From: Sphingorhabdus sp. Alg239-R122
Lineage (GTDB): Bacteria; Pseudomonadota; Alphaproteobacteria; Sphingomonadales; Sphingomonadaceae
Reading direction: 5' to 3'
Assembly (NCBI RefSeq): GCF_900537065.1
Contig: NZ_UNRC01000002.1
Location: forward strand, 98,342-162,341
Length of the DNA: 64,000 nucleotides
This document shows positions 1-9,375 of the stretch, in pieces. The notes below the pieces were generated by a model. It had not been told where the DNA came from, did no database searches, and was given only the letters and a program-made list of their open reading frames with translations. The position numbers and the translations under genes are program-made. How positions within the stretch are numbered: position 1 is the first letter of the stretch; the number at the start of each line of letters is the position of its first letter.

Positions 1-820
1 GAAGCGGGATCTGCTCTTTGTAGATATATTGCCAGATGTCGAGTTCGGTCCAGTTGGACAGCGGGAAGACCCGCATCGATTCGCCCTTGGCGACATTGGT
101 GTTGTAGATGTTCCACAGTTCCGGGCGCTGGTTTTTCGGGTCCCAGCGGTGCTGGGCGTTGCGGAAGGAAAAGACGCGCTCCTTGGCGCGCGATTTTTCC
201 TCGTCGCGCCGGGCACCGCCAAAGGCCGCATCGAATTTATGCATATCGAGCGCCTGTTTAAGCGCCTGTGTCTTCATAATGTCAGTATGCACCGCGCTGC
301 CATGCGTGAAAGGGCCGACGCCCTCAGCAATACCATCCGGATTGCTGTGCGTGATCAGTTCCATGCCAAGGTCCTTGGCCATGGCGTCGCGAAATTCGAT
401 CATCTCACGGAATTTCCATGTTGTGTCGACGTGCATCAGCGGAAAAGGTGGCTTGGAAGGATAGAATGCTTTGATCGCCAGATGCAGCATGACTGCGCTG
501 TCCTTGCCGACTGAATAAAGCATGACCGGGTTCTGGCACTGGGCCACCACTTCGCGCATGATGTGGATGCTTTCTGCTTCCAGTCGGTCGAGATGTGTGA
601 GGGCTTTGGGGGCAGCCGCCTGCCCGACCTGCTCCAGCTCGGTGAGCTTCTGGACTGCGCTTTCGAGCGTTTTCAAGGTCAATTGCCCGCCATCCTTCAG
701 GCGCGCAAGGCCCTTGCCGTCATTGAGCAATTTGCGTGAGATGGTCGACAGCGACTGCCCGGTCTGGCCTGCGAGCTGCTCTGCCCGGCTTACCAGTTCT
801 GATATTTGCATATTATCCAT
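1..820 (-). CDS. cysD: Sulfate adenylyltransferase subunit 2 with N-terminal HTH-like extension (3' end outside window)
   Basis: CysD, with the GTPase CysN, makes adenosine 5'-phosphosulfate from ATP and sulfate, the first step of assimilatory sulfate reduction. Reading the complement, the PP-loop YSVGKDS lies near residues 102-108, followed by typical CysD blocks such as [15 protein letters not shown] and [16 protein letters not shown] near the window edge. The family normally begins at a [13 protein letters not shown]-type segment, here at residue 74. Ahead of it are about 73 extra in-frame residues ([10 protein letters not shown], then [16 protein letters not shown]) resembling small alphaproteobacterial XRE-like helix-turn-helix proteins. 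The ATG at 820 has AAGGGA 8 bases upstream, and no ATG, GTG or TTG lies between the extension and the CysD core, so the extension looks genuinely translated. The C-terminus is cut by the window edge. Confidence 0.93.
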   Translation of the reverse strand, partial: MDNMQISELVSRAEQLAGQTGQSLSTISRKLLNDGKGLARLKDGGQLTLKTLESAVQKLTELEQVGQAAAPKALTHLDRLEAESIHIMREVVAQCQNPVMLYSVGKDSAVMLHLAIKAFYPSKPPFPLMHVDTTWKFREMIEFRDAMAKDLGMELITHSNPDGIAEGVGPFTHGSAVHTDIMKTQALKQALDMHKFDAAFGGARRDEEKSRAKERVFSFRNAQHRWDPKNQRPELWNIYNTNVAKGESMRVFPLSNWTELDIWQYIYKEQIPL

Positions 821-853
821 GGGAAGAATCCCTTAATCAATTCAATTTTGCCT

Positions 854-871
854 GTATTTATGCATTAATAC
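854..871. promoter_or_regulatory. 18-base palindromic operator candidate upstream of cysD
   Basis: GTATT-ATGCAT-AATAC symmetry: GTATTTATG and CATTAATAC are reverse complements except for one position in each arm. It lies 34 bases upstream of the cysD start codon, where a repressor or activator of cysD would be expected. The binding protein is unknown; the HTH-like extension of CysD itself is one speculative candidate. Confidence 0.5.
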
Positions 872-963
872 GTCAAAAACAAGCAAAAAGAGATATTTTC
901 AAGCCAATGCGTGGGATTTCTCCCATGTTGCCATGGTTGATTTTGGCTGCGATCAACATCTGC

Positions 964-1066
964 GTGATGCATCGTGGGGCGCTATACCTCACTATAGACA
1001 GAAAAAGACAACGATGTCATACAGGGTATATAAGGACTTGAAATAAAGTGATGCATACATATGCAT
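964..1066. promoter_or_regulatory. Repeated ATGCAT sites upstream of zwf
   Basis: GTGATGCAT occurs as a direct repeat at 964-972 and 1048-1056, 84 bases apart (about eight helical turns). A further ATGCAT at 1061-1066 is exactly 10 bases after the one at 1051-1056. With the copy at 860-865 this makes four hexamers in about 210 bases. The last pair overlaps the likely zwf -10 region (TTGAAA at 1038-1043), which suits repression of the Entner-Doudoroff operon. The regulator is not identified. Confidence 0.45.
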
Positions 1067-1135
1067 GATGCTTTTTTTCACAAACCGGTCTAGCCTTGGA
1101 CAGAAGATTTGACGGGCAATTGCGAGGGGATGATT

Positions 1136-2581
1136 ATGCAGGGCAGTTACTCAACGCTCTTACTCTTTGGCGCTACGGGCGATTTGGCCAAGCGCAAGTT
1201 GCTGCCTTCGCTTTATGCTCTGCATGAAGACGGGTTGGTCGCGCCTGACCTGCGTATTTTCGGCACGGCGCGTAGCGCTATGTCGGATGGAGAATATCAG
1301 GCGCTGGCGCGTGAGGCTTTGCTGCAATATCTTCCTGATGATCGCCGCGATGAAAGTAAACTGCAGAGCTTTCTCGACCGGCTCGCCTATCAGGCGCTCG
1401 ACGCTTCGACCATTGAGGGCTTCGATGCGCTTGCGAAAAAGCTGGGAGATATTTCGGGCGGGCTGTCGATATTCCTGTCCACCGCACCTTTCCTGTTTGA
1501 ACCGACCATCAAGGGTCTCGATGCGGCGAGCCTTACGGGTGAAAATGTCCGCATTGGCCTTGAAAAACCGCTCGGTAATGACCTTCAATCCTCGGGCGTC
1601 ATTAATGATGCGGTGGCCAGCGTTTTCCCCGAAGAACGTATTTTCCGCATTGACCATTATCTGGGCAAGGAAACGGTGCAGAACCTGATGGCGCTGCGCT
1701 TTGCCAATATGATGTTCGAACCGCTCTGGAATTCGCAGGGCATCGACCATGTGCAGATCACCGTGTCGGAAACGGTCGGTTTGGAGGGGCGGCACGGGTT
1801 TTATGACGACACCGGCGCATTGCGTGACATGGTGCAAAACCATATGCTGCAGCTTCTGGCGCTTACCGCGATGGAGGCACCTGCCAATCTTGATTCAACC
1901 TCGGTGCGCGATGAAAAGGTCAAGGTGCTGCGCAATTTGCGCAAAGTCGCACCCGACGAAATGGTGCGCGGCCAATATGGCGATGGCGCAATCGATGGTA
2001 AATCGGTGAAAAGTTATGCCGAAGATTTCGGCAAGGCTTCGGATACCGAGACATTTGTGGCTATCAAAGCACATGTCGATAACTGGCGCTGGAACGGGGT
2101 GCCGTTCTACCTGCGCACCGGCAAGCGCATGGCCGAGCGGCGCAGTGAAATTGCGATCCAGTTTAAATGTGTGCCGCATAACATTTTTGCCGAGCGCGGC
2201 GGCAAGCTCAATGCCAACCGGCTGGTGATCCGGTTGCAGCCGGAAGAATATGTGCGGTTGCAGGTCATGGCAAAAGAACCGGGCATGGACCGTGAGGGCG
2301 TGGTGCTGCGCGAAGTCCCGCTTGACCTCTCGCTGACTCAAGCTTTCTCAAAAGCGCAGCGGCGCATCGCCTATGAACGGCTGCTGCTTGATCTGATTGA
2401 TGGCGATCCGACGCTGTTCGTGCGCCGGGATGAGGTTGAAGCACAATGGCGCTGGATTGATGATATCCGCGCGACATGGGCGCGTGAAGAGATTGAGGCC
2501 AAGCTCTATGGCTCGGGCAGTTGGGGTCCGGCGGGCAGCATCGCACTTACCGAACGCGACGGAGTGAGCTGGAATGAGTGA
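1136..2581 (+). CDS. zwf: Glucose-6-phosphate 1-dehydrogenase
   Basis: Oxidises glucose 6-phosphate to 6-phosphogluconolactone with NAD(P)+, the entry to the Entner-Doudoroff and oxidative pentose phosphate routes. The 481-residue protein has the dinucleotide motif GATGDLA near residues 12-18 and the substrate/catalytic motif RIDHYLGKE near residue 171, and its length is normal. The start at 1136 is chosen because GAGGGG at 1124-1129 is well spaced from it; an ATG at 1130 is in frame but touches that site. First gene of a five-gene operon; its stop overlaps pgl by 8 bases. Confidence 0.97.
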   Translation: MQGSYSTLLLFGATGDLAKRKLLPSLYALHEDGLVAPDLRIFGTARSAMSDGEYQALAREALLQYLPDDRRDESKLQSFLDRLAYQALDASTIEGFDALAKKLGDISGGLSIFLSTAPFLFEPTIKGLDAASLTGENVRIGLEKPLGNDLQSSGVINDAVASVFPEERIFRIDHYLGKETVQNLMALRFANMMFEPLWNSQGIDHVQITVSETVGLEGRHGFYDDTGALRDMVQNHMLQLLALTAMEAPANLDSTSVRDEKVKVLRNLRKVAPDEMVRGQYGDGAIDGKSVKSYAEDFGKASDTETFVAIKAHVDNWRWNGVPFYLRTGKRMAERRSEIAIQFKCVPHNIFAERGGKLNANRLVIRLQPEEYVRLQVMAKEPGMDREGVVLREVPLDLSLTQAFSKAQRRIAYERLLLDLIDGDPTLFVRRDEVEAQWRWIDDIRATWAREEIEAKLYGSGSWGPAGSIALTERDGVSWNE

Positions 2582-3188
2582 TATCCATTATGCCGATAGT
2601 GCCAGCCTGGAGGCGGTCGCTGATTTTATCGAAGCGGCCATCACGAGCAGGGAAAATGCGCAGCTGGCGGTGCCGGGCGGACGTACGCCGGGGCCGTATC
2701 TGGCACAGTTTGCCAGGCGCGACATGGACTGGGGCAGTGTGCAGATATGGCTGACCGATGACCGCTGCGTGCCGGCGGACCATGAAGCCAGCAATTATGG
2801 CCTGCTGAAAAAACATCTGGGCGCGACAGAGGCCTATATCACGCCACTGGCTGAAGATCTGGAACCACCGCATTTTGATCTTGTCTGGCTCGGCATGGGC
2901 GCGGACGGGCATATTGCCTCGCTATTTCCGAATATGGACCCACAGCCGGACGGCGCGGCGCAAATCGTGCGCAACACGCCCGACCCACTGCCACCTGAAG
3001 CACCATTTGATCGTGTCAGCCTGAACATGGCCGCACTCACCAATAGCGATGCCATCATGCTGCTTGTCAGCGGTGATGAAAAACGCGCCGTTCTGGATGC
3101 TGCCATGGCAGGTGAAAATGATCTGCCCATTGCGCGGCTGCTTGGTGCGGCGACGTGTCCGATCACAATATTCTGGAGTCCCTCATGA
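2574..3188 (+). CDS. pgl: 6-phosphogluconolactonase (DevB/SugarP isomerase type)
   Basis: Hydrolyses 6-phosphogluconolactone to 6-phosphogluconate. The 204-residue protein shows the NagB/DevB-type motifs GGRTPGPYL, WLTDDRCVP and LGMGADGHIASLFPN. It is somewhat shorter than the usual 230-240 residues but has no internal break. It sits between zwf and edd, overlapping zwf by 8 bases and sharing ATGA with edd, so the pathway order matches the reaction order. Confidence 0.94.
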   Translation: MSDIHYADSASLEAVADFIEAAITSRENAQLAVPGGRTPGPYLAQFARRDMDWGSVQIWLTDDRCVPADHEASNYGLLKKHLGATEAYITPLAEDLEPPHFDLVWLGMGADGHIASLFPNMDPQPDGAAQIVRNTPDPLPPEAPFDRVSLNMAALTNSDAIMLLVSGDEKRAVLDAAMAGENDLPIARLLGAATCPITIFWSPS

Positions 3189-5020
3189 CCTTGCATCCCA
3201 CGCTCGAAAAAGTCACGCAGCGTATTATCGAACGTTCCAGTCCGACACGACAAGCCTATCTGGACCTAATCGACCGGCAACGTGGGGCGGGGGTACACCG
3301 GCCCAATATGTCGTGTGGCAATCTGGCACATGGTTTTGCGGCATCGGGTGATGACAAAAAAGTGATCCGCACCGGCAAGGCGATGAATATTGGCATTGTC
3401 ACCGCCTATAATGACATGTTGTCCGCGCATCAGCCCTATGGGCGGTACCCCGAACAGATCAAGATTTTCGCGCGTGAAAAAGGCGCAACGGCGCAGGTGG
3501 CGGGCGGGGTCCCTGCGATGTGCGATGGCGTGACACAGGGGCAGGACAGCATGGAACTGTCGCTGTTCAGCCGCGATGTGATTGCTATGAGCACGGCGGT
3601 GGCGCTCAGTCACGGCATGTTTGAAAGCGCGCTGCTGCTCGGCATATGTGACAAGATCGTGCCAGGGTTGTTAATCGGTGCACTCAGGTTCGGACATCTG
3701 CCGACCATCCTGATCCCCGCCGGTCCCATGCCATCAGGCCTTGCCAACAAGGAAAAAATCCGCGTGCGGCAACTTTATGCCGAGGGCAAAGTGGGTGAGG
3801 AAGAGCTACTCGAGGCCGAGTCTGCCTCCTATCACGGGGCGGGCACCTGCACATTTTTTGGTACAGCCAATTCAAACCAGATGATGATGGAGATGATGGG
3901 GCTGCATATTCCAGGTAGCTCGTTCGTCAATCCGGGAAATAAGTTGCGGCAGGAACTGACCCGTGCCGCTGTACACCGTGTCACAGAAATCGGCTGGGGC
4001 GTCGGAGATGAAAGCGCAGACGACTACCGCCCGCTTGGGCACTGTATCGATGAGAAGGCGATTGTGAACGCCGTAGTCGGCCTGCTTGCAACGGGTGGTT
4101 CGACCAACCATATGCTGCACCTGCCCGCCATTGCGCGCGCGGCGGGTATCGCCATTGATTGGGACGATATGGACGAACTGTCAAAAGCAGTGCCGCTGAT
4201 TGCCGCTGTTTATCCTAATGGAGCAGGCGATGTGAATTATTTCGCGGCGGCGGGCGGCATGCCGTTCGTGATCCGCGAGCTGCTGAGCGCAGGGCTGGCG
4301 CATGGCGATATCCGCACCGTTTATGGTGCTTCACTGGCGCAAGGTGCGCTGGAACCCGTGATAGAAAATGACGAACTGGTCTTTAAGCCTGCACCAGTGA
4401 ACAGTCTGGATGAAACGATCCTCAAAACCGTGGCAGATCCGTTTCAGGGGGATGGTGGCATGCGGCTGTTGTCAGGTAATCTGGGCCGGGCCACCATGAA
4501 AGTGAGCGCAGTCGATAAAAGCCGCTGGACCATTGAAGCGCCGGTGGCAGTGTTTAGCGACCAGAATCAGGTGTCTGAAGCCTTCAAGCGCGGCGAACTG
4601 GACCGTGATGTGGTTGTTGTGGTGCGGTTTCAGGGACCGGCGGCGAACGGCATGCCCGAACTGCACAAGCTCACATCGCCGCTTGGTGTATTGCAGGACA
4701 AGGGTTTCAAGGTCGCTTTCGTGACCGATGGCCGTATGTCGGGCGCGAGCGGCAAGATACCGTCGGCGATCCATTGTAGCCCGGAAGCCTATCATGGCGG
4801 GCCGCTCGGCAAATTGCGCGATGGCGACATGGTCCGTGTCTGTGCGGAAAAGGGCGAGCTTGCCGCACTGGTCGATGCCGCAGAATGGGACGCGCGCGAA
4901 CAGGCTGAAGTGCCGCCTGTGCCGTTGGGGACAGGTCGCGAACTGTTTGCCATGCTGCGCCATCATAGCGATCCTGCGGAAATGGGCGGCAGCGCAATGC
5001 TGAAAGAAGCGGGGCTTTGA
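3185..5020 (+). CDS. edd: Phosphogluconate dehydratase
   Basis: Converts 6-phosphogluconate to 2-keto-3-deoxy-6-phosphogluconate; an IlvD/Edd family Fe-S enzyme. With the start at 3185 (ATGA overlap with pgl) the product is 611 residues and begins like known Edd proteins. Cluster-region cysteines are seen in [19 protein letters not shown] and [12 protein letters not shown]-terminal family motifs include [16 protein letters not shown]. An in-frame upstream start at 3155 inside pgl is less likely. Its stop overlaps the start of glk. Confidence 0.97.
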   Translation: MTLHPTLEKVTQRIIERSSPTRQAYLDLIDRQRGAGVHRPNMSCGNLAHGFAASGDDKKVIRTGKAMNIGIVTAYNDMLSAHQPYGRYPEQIKIFAREKGATAQVAGGVPAMCDGVTQGQDSMELSLFSRDVIAMSTAVALSHGMFESALLLGICDKIVPGLLIGALRFGHLPTILIPAGPMPSGLANKEKIRVRQLYAEGKVGEEELLEAESASYHGAGTCTFFGTANSNQMMMEMMGLHIPGSSFVNPGNKLRQELTRAAVHRVTEIGWGVGDESADDYRPLGHCIDEKAIVNAVVGLLATGGSTNHMLHLPAIARAAGIAIDWDDMDELSKAVPLIAAVYPNGAGDVNYFAAAGGMPFVIRELLSAGLAHGDIRTVYGASLAQGALEPVIENDELVFKPAPVNSLDETILKTVADPFQGDGGMRLLSGNLGRATMKVSAVDKSRWTIEAPVAVFSDQNQVSEAFKRGELDRDVVVVVRFQGPAANGMPELHKLTSPLGVLQDKGFKVAFVTDGRMSGASGKIPSAIHCSPEAYHGGPLGKLRDGDMVRVCAEKGELAALVDAAEWDAREQAEVPPVPLGTGRELFAMLRHHSDPAEMGGSAMLKEAGL

Positions 5021-5994
5021 ACGTGCACGAGCTGGTTGTGGCCGATATTGGCGGCACGCATGCGCGCTTTGCCATCGCCTTGATCGAGGATGGACATGTC
5101 ACCGGACTGGACCATATCGTCAAAATGAAAAGCGCCGACCATGCCAGCCTGCAAATCGCGTGGCAGGCCTATGGGCGTGAGATTGGCCGGACGCTGCCGC
5201 GTGATGGCGCATTGGCGCTGGCGGGCCGTCTGGGCGGCGACGTTATCTATTTCACCAATAGCAGCTGGCTGGTCAGGCCTGCGTTGATATGCGACAAACT
5301 GGAGCTGGACCGATATACGCTAGTTAATGATTTTGGGGCGGTGGGCCATGCCGTTGCGGTGCTGGATGAAGATATGTTCAGCCATATTTGCGGGCCGAAA
5401 GAAACAGCATCTCCGCACGGCGTGACTACTATAGTGGGGCCGGGCACCGGGCTGGGCGTGGCGCATATTCTGCATCAAGCAGATGGCTATCATGTGACGG
5501 AGACGGAAGGCGGGCATATTGATTTTGCGCCGCTTGACCATGTTGAGGATCGGCTCTTGTCAAACCTGCGTGAAACTCATCGGCGCGTGTCGGTGGAGCG
5601 TGTGTCTTCTGGCCCGGGCCTGCAGGTCATTTATCGCACGCTTGCCGAAATGGAAGGCGCAGCACCGCAAAGACTGGATGACCGGGAGCTTTGGCAACTG
5701 GCATTGTCGGGAGAAGACAGTCTGGCATCGGCTGCGTTTGACCGGTTCTGCCTGTGCCTGGGCGCAGTGGCGGGTGACCTTGCGCTTGCACAGGGCGCAC
5801 ACCGCGTGGTGATGGCGGGCGGTCTTGGCAACCGCATTGCAGGCAAGCTTCCTGAATCGGGTTTCCGTCAGCGTTTTGTCGCCAAGGGACGGTTTGAATC
5901 GCTGATGGAGCATATTCCCGTCAAACAGTTATTGCATGACGAGCCGGGCCTCTATGGCGCGGCAGCGGCATTTGTGAAGGAGCACGCACTATGA
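5017..5994 (+). CDS. glk: Glucokinase
   Basis: Phosphorylates glucose with ATP, supplying Zwf. ROK/Glk-type ATP-binding motif DIGGTHARFA at the N-terminus, VNDFGAVGHAV, and VGPGTGLGV followed by ETEGGHIDF, as in bacterial glucokinases. No ATG exists near the start: translation begins at TTG 5017 or GTG 5023, both overlapping or abutting the edd stop, so coupling to edd is likely. About 325 residues, normal for the family. The stop overlaps eda by ATGA. Confidence 0.95.
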   Translation: MNVHELVVADIGGTHARFAIALIEDGHVTGLDHIVKMKSADHASLQIAWQAYGREIGRTLPRDGALALAGRLGGDVIYFTNSSWLVRPALICDKLELDRYTLVNDFGAVGHAVAVLDEDMFSHICGPKETASPHGVTTIVGPGTGLGVAHILHQADGYHVTETEGGHIDFAPLDHVEDRLLSNLRETHRRVSVERVSSGPGLQVIYRTLAEMEGAAPQRLDDRELWQLALSGEDSLASAAFDRFCLCLGAVAGDLALAQGAHRVVMAGGLGNRIAGKLPESGFRQRFVAKGRFESLMEHIPVKQLLHDEPGLYGAAAAFVKEHAL

Positions 5995-6602
5995 AGCCTA
6001 TCGAGAAAATCATGCGCACCGCGCCGGTCATCCCCGTGCTGGTGGTGGACGATGCGGCCCATGCCGTGCCAATTGCAAAGGCTTTGGTGGCGGGTGGCCT
6101 GACCGTGCTTGAGGTGACACTGCGCACCGATGCCGCGCTCGACGTGATCCGCGAAATGAAAACGGTAGCGGGCGCTATTGTCGGGGCAGGCACCGTCACC
6201 AATCCGGATGAGCTGGATGCTGCGATTAAGGCAGGCAGCGAATTTATCGTCGCTCCTGGCCTAACGGACAATCTGGGCAAGGCCGCGGTGGAGCGCGATA
6301 TTCCGTTCCTGCCCGGCATTGCCAGTGCAGGTGACATTATGCGTGGGCTAGATTTAGGCCTGACCCATTTCAAGTTTTTCCCCGCCGAAGCGTCGGGCGG
6401 CCTGCCTGCGCTTAAGGCGTTGGCCGGGCCGTTTGGCCAGTGCAAATTCTGCCCCACGGGCGGCATAAAGGTATCAACCGCTGCCGACTGGCTGGCGCAT
6501 AAGCAAATACTGTGCGTTGGCGGAAGCTGGGTTGTGCCAGGGGACGTGCCAGATGTTGATGCAATAACGGCAAATGCCAAAGCCGCGGCAGTCCTGCGTT
6601 AA
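5991..6602 (+). CDS. eda: 2-dehydro-3-deoxy-phosphogluconate (KDPG) aldolase
   Basis: Cleaves KDPG to pyruvate and glyceraldehyde 3-phosphate, ending the Entner-Doudoroff pathway. The 203-residue protein carries LEVTLRT, the Schiff-base lysine segment LTHFKFFPAE and the phosphate-binding C-terminal CPTGGIK. Last gene of zwf-pgl-edd-glk-eda, linked to glk by an ATGA overlap. No clear hairpin terminator is visible in the 78 bases before the next gene. Confidence 0.97.
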   Translation: MKPIEKIMRTAPVIPVLVVDDAAHAVPIAKALVAGGLTVLEVTLRTDAALDVIREMKTVAGAIVGAGTVTNPDELDAAIKAGSEFIVAPGLTDNLGKAAVERDIPFLPGIASAGDIMRGLDLGLTHFKFFPAEASGGLPALKALAGPFGQCKFCPTGGIKVSTAADWLAHKQILCVGGSWVVPGDVPDVDAITANAKAAAVLR

Positions 6603-6680
6603 GCCATATTGCCTATAACCCAATCGGTTGCTAGTGGTGTCTTATGGTTATGAAACACATAAGCAGGCAGGATCGGTAAT

Positions 6681-7766
6681 ATGGATGAAGGCAAGCCTTC
6701 GACATCCGGACTGGAATGGAATTTCCTGCTGGTCCTGCTGGCGATTGTCACTTTGGCTTTTGCGTGGCTGATCGAGCCATTTCTGGGTGCAATTTTGTGG
6801 GGCATCATACTGGCGGTGCTGTTCATGCCGCTCAACAAGCGGATTCTCGGATTTCTGCCGGGCCGACTGAACAGTGCGGCATTTTTGACACTGCTTATCA
6901 TCATTGCGCTGGTGATCGCACCGGCGCTGGCGCTGGGCGTTGCGCTGGTGGGTGAGGCATCGGAGGTTTATGAACGCCTGCGATCGGGTGAGATTGATTT
7001 TGCGCAAGCTTTTGCGGCGGCGGAAAAGGCGCTACCCACATGGATGCGTGAGCAGCTGGAGGCTTATGGTTTTGCCGATACTGCCTCGATACGTGAACGG
7101 CTCTATGCGGGCGTTACCAATGTACTGGAATTCCTGATTTCACAGCTTTTCAAAATTGGCCAGGGCGCGATTAGCTTTTTCCTTGCGCTGGGTGTTACGC
7201 TCTACCTCACTTTCTTCCTGCTGCGTGACGGCGATGCGCTTGCACGGAAAATAGAAACGGCGATCCCGCTGCATGCGGAGCAGCGCCGTTCATTGCTCGC
7301 CAAGTTCATTGTCGTGATCCGCGCGACCATCAACGGGACAGGGGTGGTTGCCATATTGCAGGGCGCGATTGGCGGGTTCATATTCTATATGCTGGATATT
7401 CCCGGCGCATTGCTCTGGGGTGTGCTGATGGGCTTTCTTTCTTTGATCCCGGCGATTGGCACAGGGCTGGTATGGGCGCCTGTCGCCATTTATCTGATGG
7501 TAACAGGCGCATTGTGGGATGGTATCATCCTGGCACTGTGTGGCGTTTTCATCATCTCAATGGTCGACAATGTGGTGCGGCCGATACTGGTGGGGCGTGA
7601 AACGCGCATTCCCGATTATATTGTCCTGATAACAACACTGAGCGGCTTGCAGTTATTCGGGTTTAACGGCATCATCATCGGCCCGCTGCTCGCCGCCGCG
7701 TTCCTGGCGGTCTGGCACATATTTGCCGAAACGCACGGCAGCGGTGATGCACAAGCATCCGCATAA
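6681..7766 (+). CDS. AI-2E family transporter (PerM/YdiK-like)
   Basis: A 361-residue polytopic inner-membrane protein. Hydrophobic segments fall near residues 12-60, 65-95, 150-180 and several between 215 and 350, the usual layout of AI-2E/UPF0118 exporters, with the family-like segment LLWGVLMGFLSLIPAIGTGLVW in the second half. The substrate cannot be told from sequence; members have been linked to autoinducer-2 or ion export. It follows eda by 78 bases and may have its own promoter. Confidence 0.85.
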   Translation: MDEGKPSTSGLEWNFLLVLLAIVTLAFAWLIEPFLGAILWGIILAVLFMPLNKRILGFLPGRLNSAAFLTLLIIIALVIAPALALGVALVGEASEVYERLRSGEIDFAQAFAAAEKALPTWMREQLEAYGFADTASIRERLYAGVTNVLEFLISQLFKIGQGAISFFLALGVTLYLTFFLLRDGDALARKIETAIPLHAEQRRSLLAKFIVVIRATINGTGVVAILQGAIGGFIFYMLDIPGALLWGVLMGFLSLIPAIGTGLVWAPVAIYLMVTGALWDGIILALCGVFIISMVDNVVRPILVGRETRIPDYIVLITTLSGLQLFGFNGIIIGPLLAAAFLAVWHIFAETHGSGDAQASA

Positions 7767-7828
7767 TCTGCTGAATATCGGATTGTCATGGTTTGGCGGC
7801 TTATAAGAATTGACGCCTATCAGAGCAT

Positions 7829-7843
7829 GTTCTACTTATGTTC
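7829..7843. promoter_or_regulatory. Possible alphaproteobacterial LexA box
   Basis: GTTC-N7-GTTC, the form of SOS box described for many alphaproteobacterial LexA proteins, lies 31 bases before the GFA-family gene. The match is only 8 fixed bases and would arise by chance about twice in a window this size, so this is a weak call. Confidence 0.2.
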
Positions 7844-7873
7844 CATAACAGTTTACGAGTAAGGACATAATCG

Positions 7874-8221
7874 ATGGGTAAAATTACTGGAACATGCCAT
7901 TGCGGCGCGGTCGCTATTTCCGTGCCGTCGCTGCCTGAAAAACTGGTCAGCTGTAATTGCTCCATATGCAGCAGGACAGGCTGGCTTGGGGCCTATTACC
8001 ACCCGAATGATGTCACAGTGGATGCGAAAAACGATGGCATGGCCGGATATGTGCAGGGGGACAGGGCCATTACATTCTGGCGGTGCCGGCATTGCGGTAA
8101 TGCAACGCATTGGACGGCGTTAACAGCACCTGAGGACCGTATGGGCGTAAACGTACGCATATTTGATCGCAAGCTTTGGCAGGATGTACCGTTGGAACAG
8201 GTGGATGGAGCCAGTTGGTAG
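7874..8221 (+). CDS. GFA family zinc-binding protein
   Basis: A 115-residue protein of the glutathione-dependent formaldehyde-activating enzyme (GFA/CENP-V) fold. Zinc ligands are visible as CHCG near residues 8-11, CNCSIC near 27-32 and CRHCGN in the second half. Members bind structural zinc and some form S-hydroxymethylglutathione; the actual substrate here is unknown. Stands alone between the exporter gene and tRNA-Leu. Confidence 0.85.
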   Translation: MGKITGTCHCGAVAISVPSLPEKLVSCNCSICSRTGWLGAYYHPNDVTVDAKNDGMAGYVQGDRAITFWRCRHCGNATHWTALTAPEDRMGVNVRIFDRKLWQDVPLEQVDGASW

Positions 8222-8243
8222 CCAGGCATTGGCTTATCAAATC

Positions 8244-8332
8244 TGGTGCGGCCGAGAAGACTCGAACTTCCACGGGATTTAACTCCCACAGCGACCTCAA
8301 CGCTGCGCGTCTACCAATTCCGCCACGGCCGC
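8244..8332 (-). tRNA. tRNA-Leu (anticodon GAG)
   Basis: The complement folds as a class II tRNA of 89 bases including an encoded CCA. Acceptor stem GCGGCCG pairs with CGGCCGC, discriminator A. The anticodon arm CAGCG-TTGAGGT-CGCTG gives GAG, a long variable arm follows, and the T arm contains GTTCGAGTC. Decodes CUC/CUU leucine codons. Confidence 0.97.
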
Positions 8333-8456
8333 ATGTCCATATTGCAAGGTAGGCGCGTGCCATTAGCAAAGGCCGCGCGGGTGCGCAATATCTATTGCGG
8401 GCAAAATGTGTAAATCCGGCAGGGGCGCCAATTAAGGGGTCTGATCGACAACCTAT

Positions 8457-9305
8457 TCAGCCTGAAGGGGACCAGCCAATTTCCGCCACTGTGGCAGAGC
8501 GGGGGATATCGACCACCGCTTCATTGAAATTGGCGCGTTCGCCGGGACCAAGCTCGTCCACCGGCGCCTTCACTTCCCAGTTATAGACGATCCGCCCGCG
8601 CGCGTCGCGCAATACGATCAGCATGTCCGGCACTTTCTGCGTCGTGGTGCCGGTATTTACTACGGTACCGCTGGCGGCGAAATATTCGGTGCCGCTCGGC
8701 GCCCGCCGCCGTTCCTGTTTTTCGACTGGGAACTCAATGATAAGGTCGGGTTCCTGCTCGGCAAATGTCGCGCCGCCGCCAAGGAATCCAGGCAGTCCGA
8801 AATAAGAGACTGCGCCGATGGTGAGGGCCGCTAGCAGAGCAAAGCCAATGGCCAATATCGTCCATAACCGTGCCGGGTTGCGCCGTGGCCGGGCAATGGC
8901 GGTGGATGGTGCCCGTTCTTCCTGTACGGCGTCTATTTCACCTGTATCGGCATCTACCGGTTCCGGCGCAGGCTGCTGTACGGGTGGACTTGGCGCAGGT
9001 GCTGGAATGTCCGCCTCACCCTGTTCGGCGGGTTCCGGCTCCATCTTTGCGTTTACGCGACCAGCAGTCTCATCGGCCTCAACATGTTTTACCGGGTCAG
9101 GATGCTCGGTTTCGTTTTCCTGCTGCTGTGGCTCAGATGGCGCCTGCGCTGCTGAATCAGCTGGCGGCGGCGCGACATCGACAGGCGCACCCTCCTGAAA
9201 CCAGCTATGCTGGCATTTTGCACAGCGCACCGTGCGGCCATCAATGCCAATGGCATTGTCCGGCACCGCATATTTTGTGTGGCACGCTGGGCAGGCGATA
9301 ATCAT
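8457..9305 (-). CDS. Zinc-ribbon (MJ0042-type) single-pass membrane protein
   Basis: 282 residues. The N-terminal zinc ribbon has Cys5-x2-Cys8 and Cys28-x2-Cys31 (CPAC, CAKC). Residues 40-140 are a Pro/Glu/Ala-rich, disordered-looking linker; one transmembrane helix spans about 147-170; the remaining C-terminal part resembles the DUF3426 domain. So the zinc ribbon should be cytoplasmic and the C-terminal domain periplasmic. This architecture is common in alpha- and betaproteobacteria but its role is not known. Divergent from ftsE across a 139-base region with a large dyad. Confidence 0.85.
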   Translation of the reverse strand: MIIACPACHTKYAVPDNAIGIDGRTVRCAKCQHSWFQEGAPVDVAPPPADSAAQAPSEPQQQENETEHPDPVKHVEADETAGRVNAKMEPEPAEQGEADIPAPAPSPPVQQPAPEPVDADTGEIDAVQEERAPSTAIARPRRNPARLWTILAIGFALLAALTIGAVSYFGLPGFLGGGATFAEQEPDLIIEFPVEKQERRRAPSGTEYFAASGTVVNTGTTTQKVPDMLIVLRDARGRIVYNWEVKAPVDELGPGERANFNEAVVDIPRSATVAEIGWSPSG

Positions 9306-9375
9306 AGCTGTTGTCTAAACACACGCGCGCGCTTTGTGGCAAGGTCGGATAGGTGGTTTTACACAACGAAATTGA

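Larger units (their letters stand above)
821..1135. other. Divergent cysD/zwf intergenic control region
   Basis: A 315-base region with no supported gene, between divergent cysD and zwf. It is AT-richer than its flanks and holds several symmetric elements: an 18-base near-palindrome at 854-871, a TGGGA/TCCCA inverted repeat at 912-925, and four ATGCAT hexamers (860-865, 967-972, 1051-1056, 1061-1066). A possible zwf promoter is TTGAAA at 1038-1043 with a weak TATGCA at 1060-1065, overlapped by the last two hexamers. No terminator is expected between divergent genes and none is visible. Confidence 0.7.

Noticed and set aside
964-1066. HexR operator for the Entner-Doudoroff genes
   Set aside because: HexR sites are of TTGT-N7/8-ACAA type and the ATGCAT repeats do not fit.
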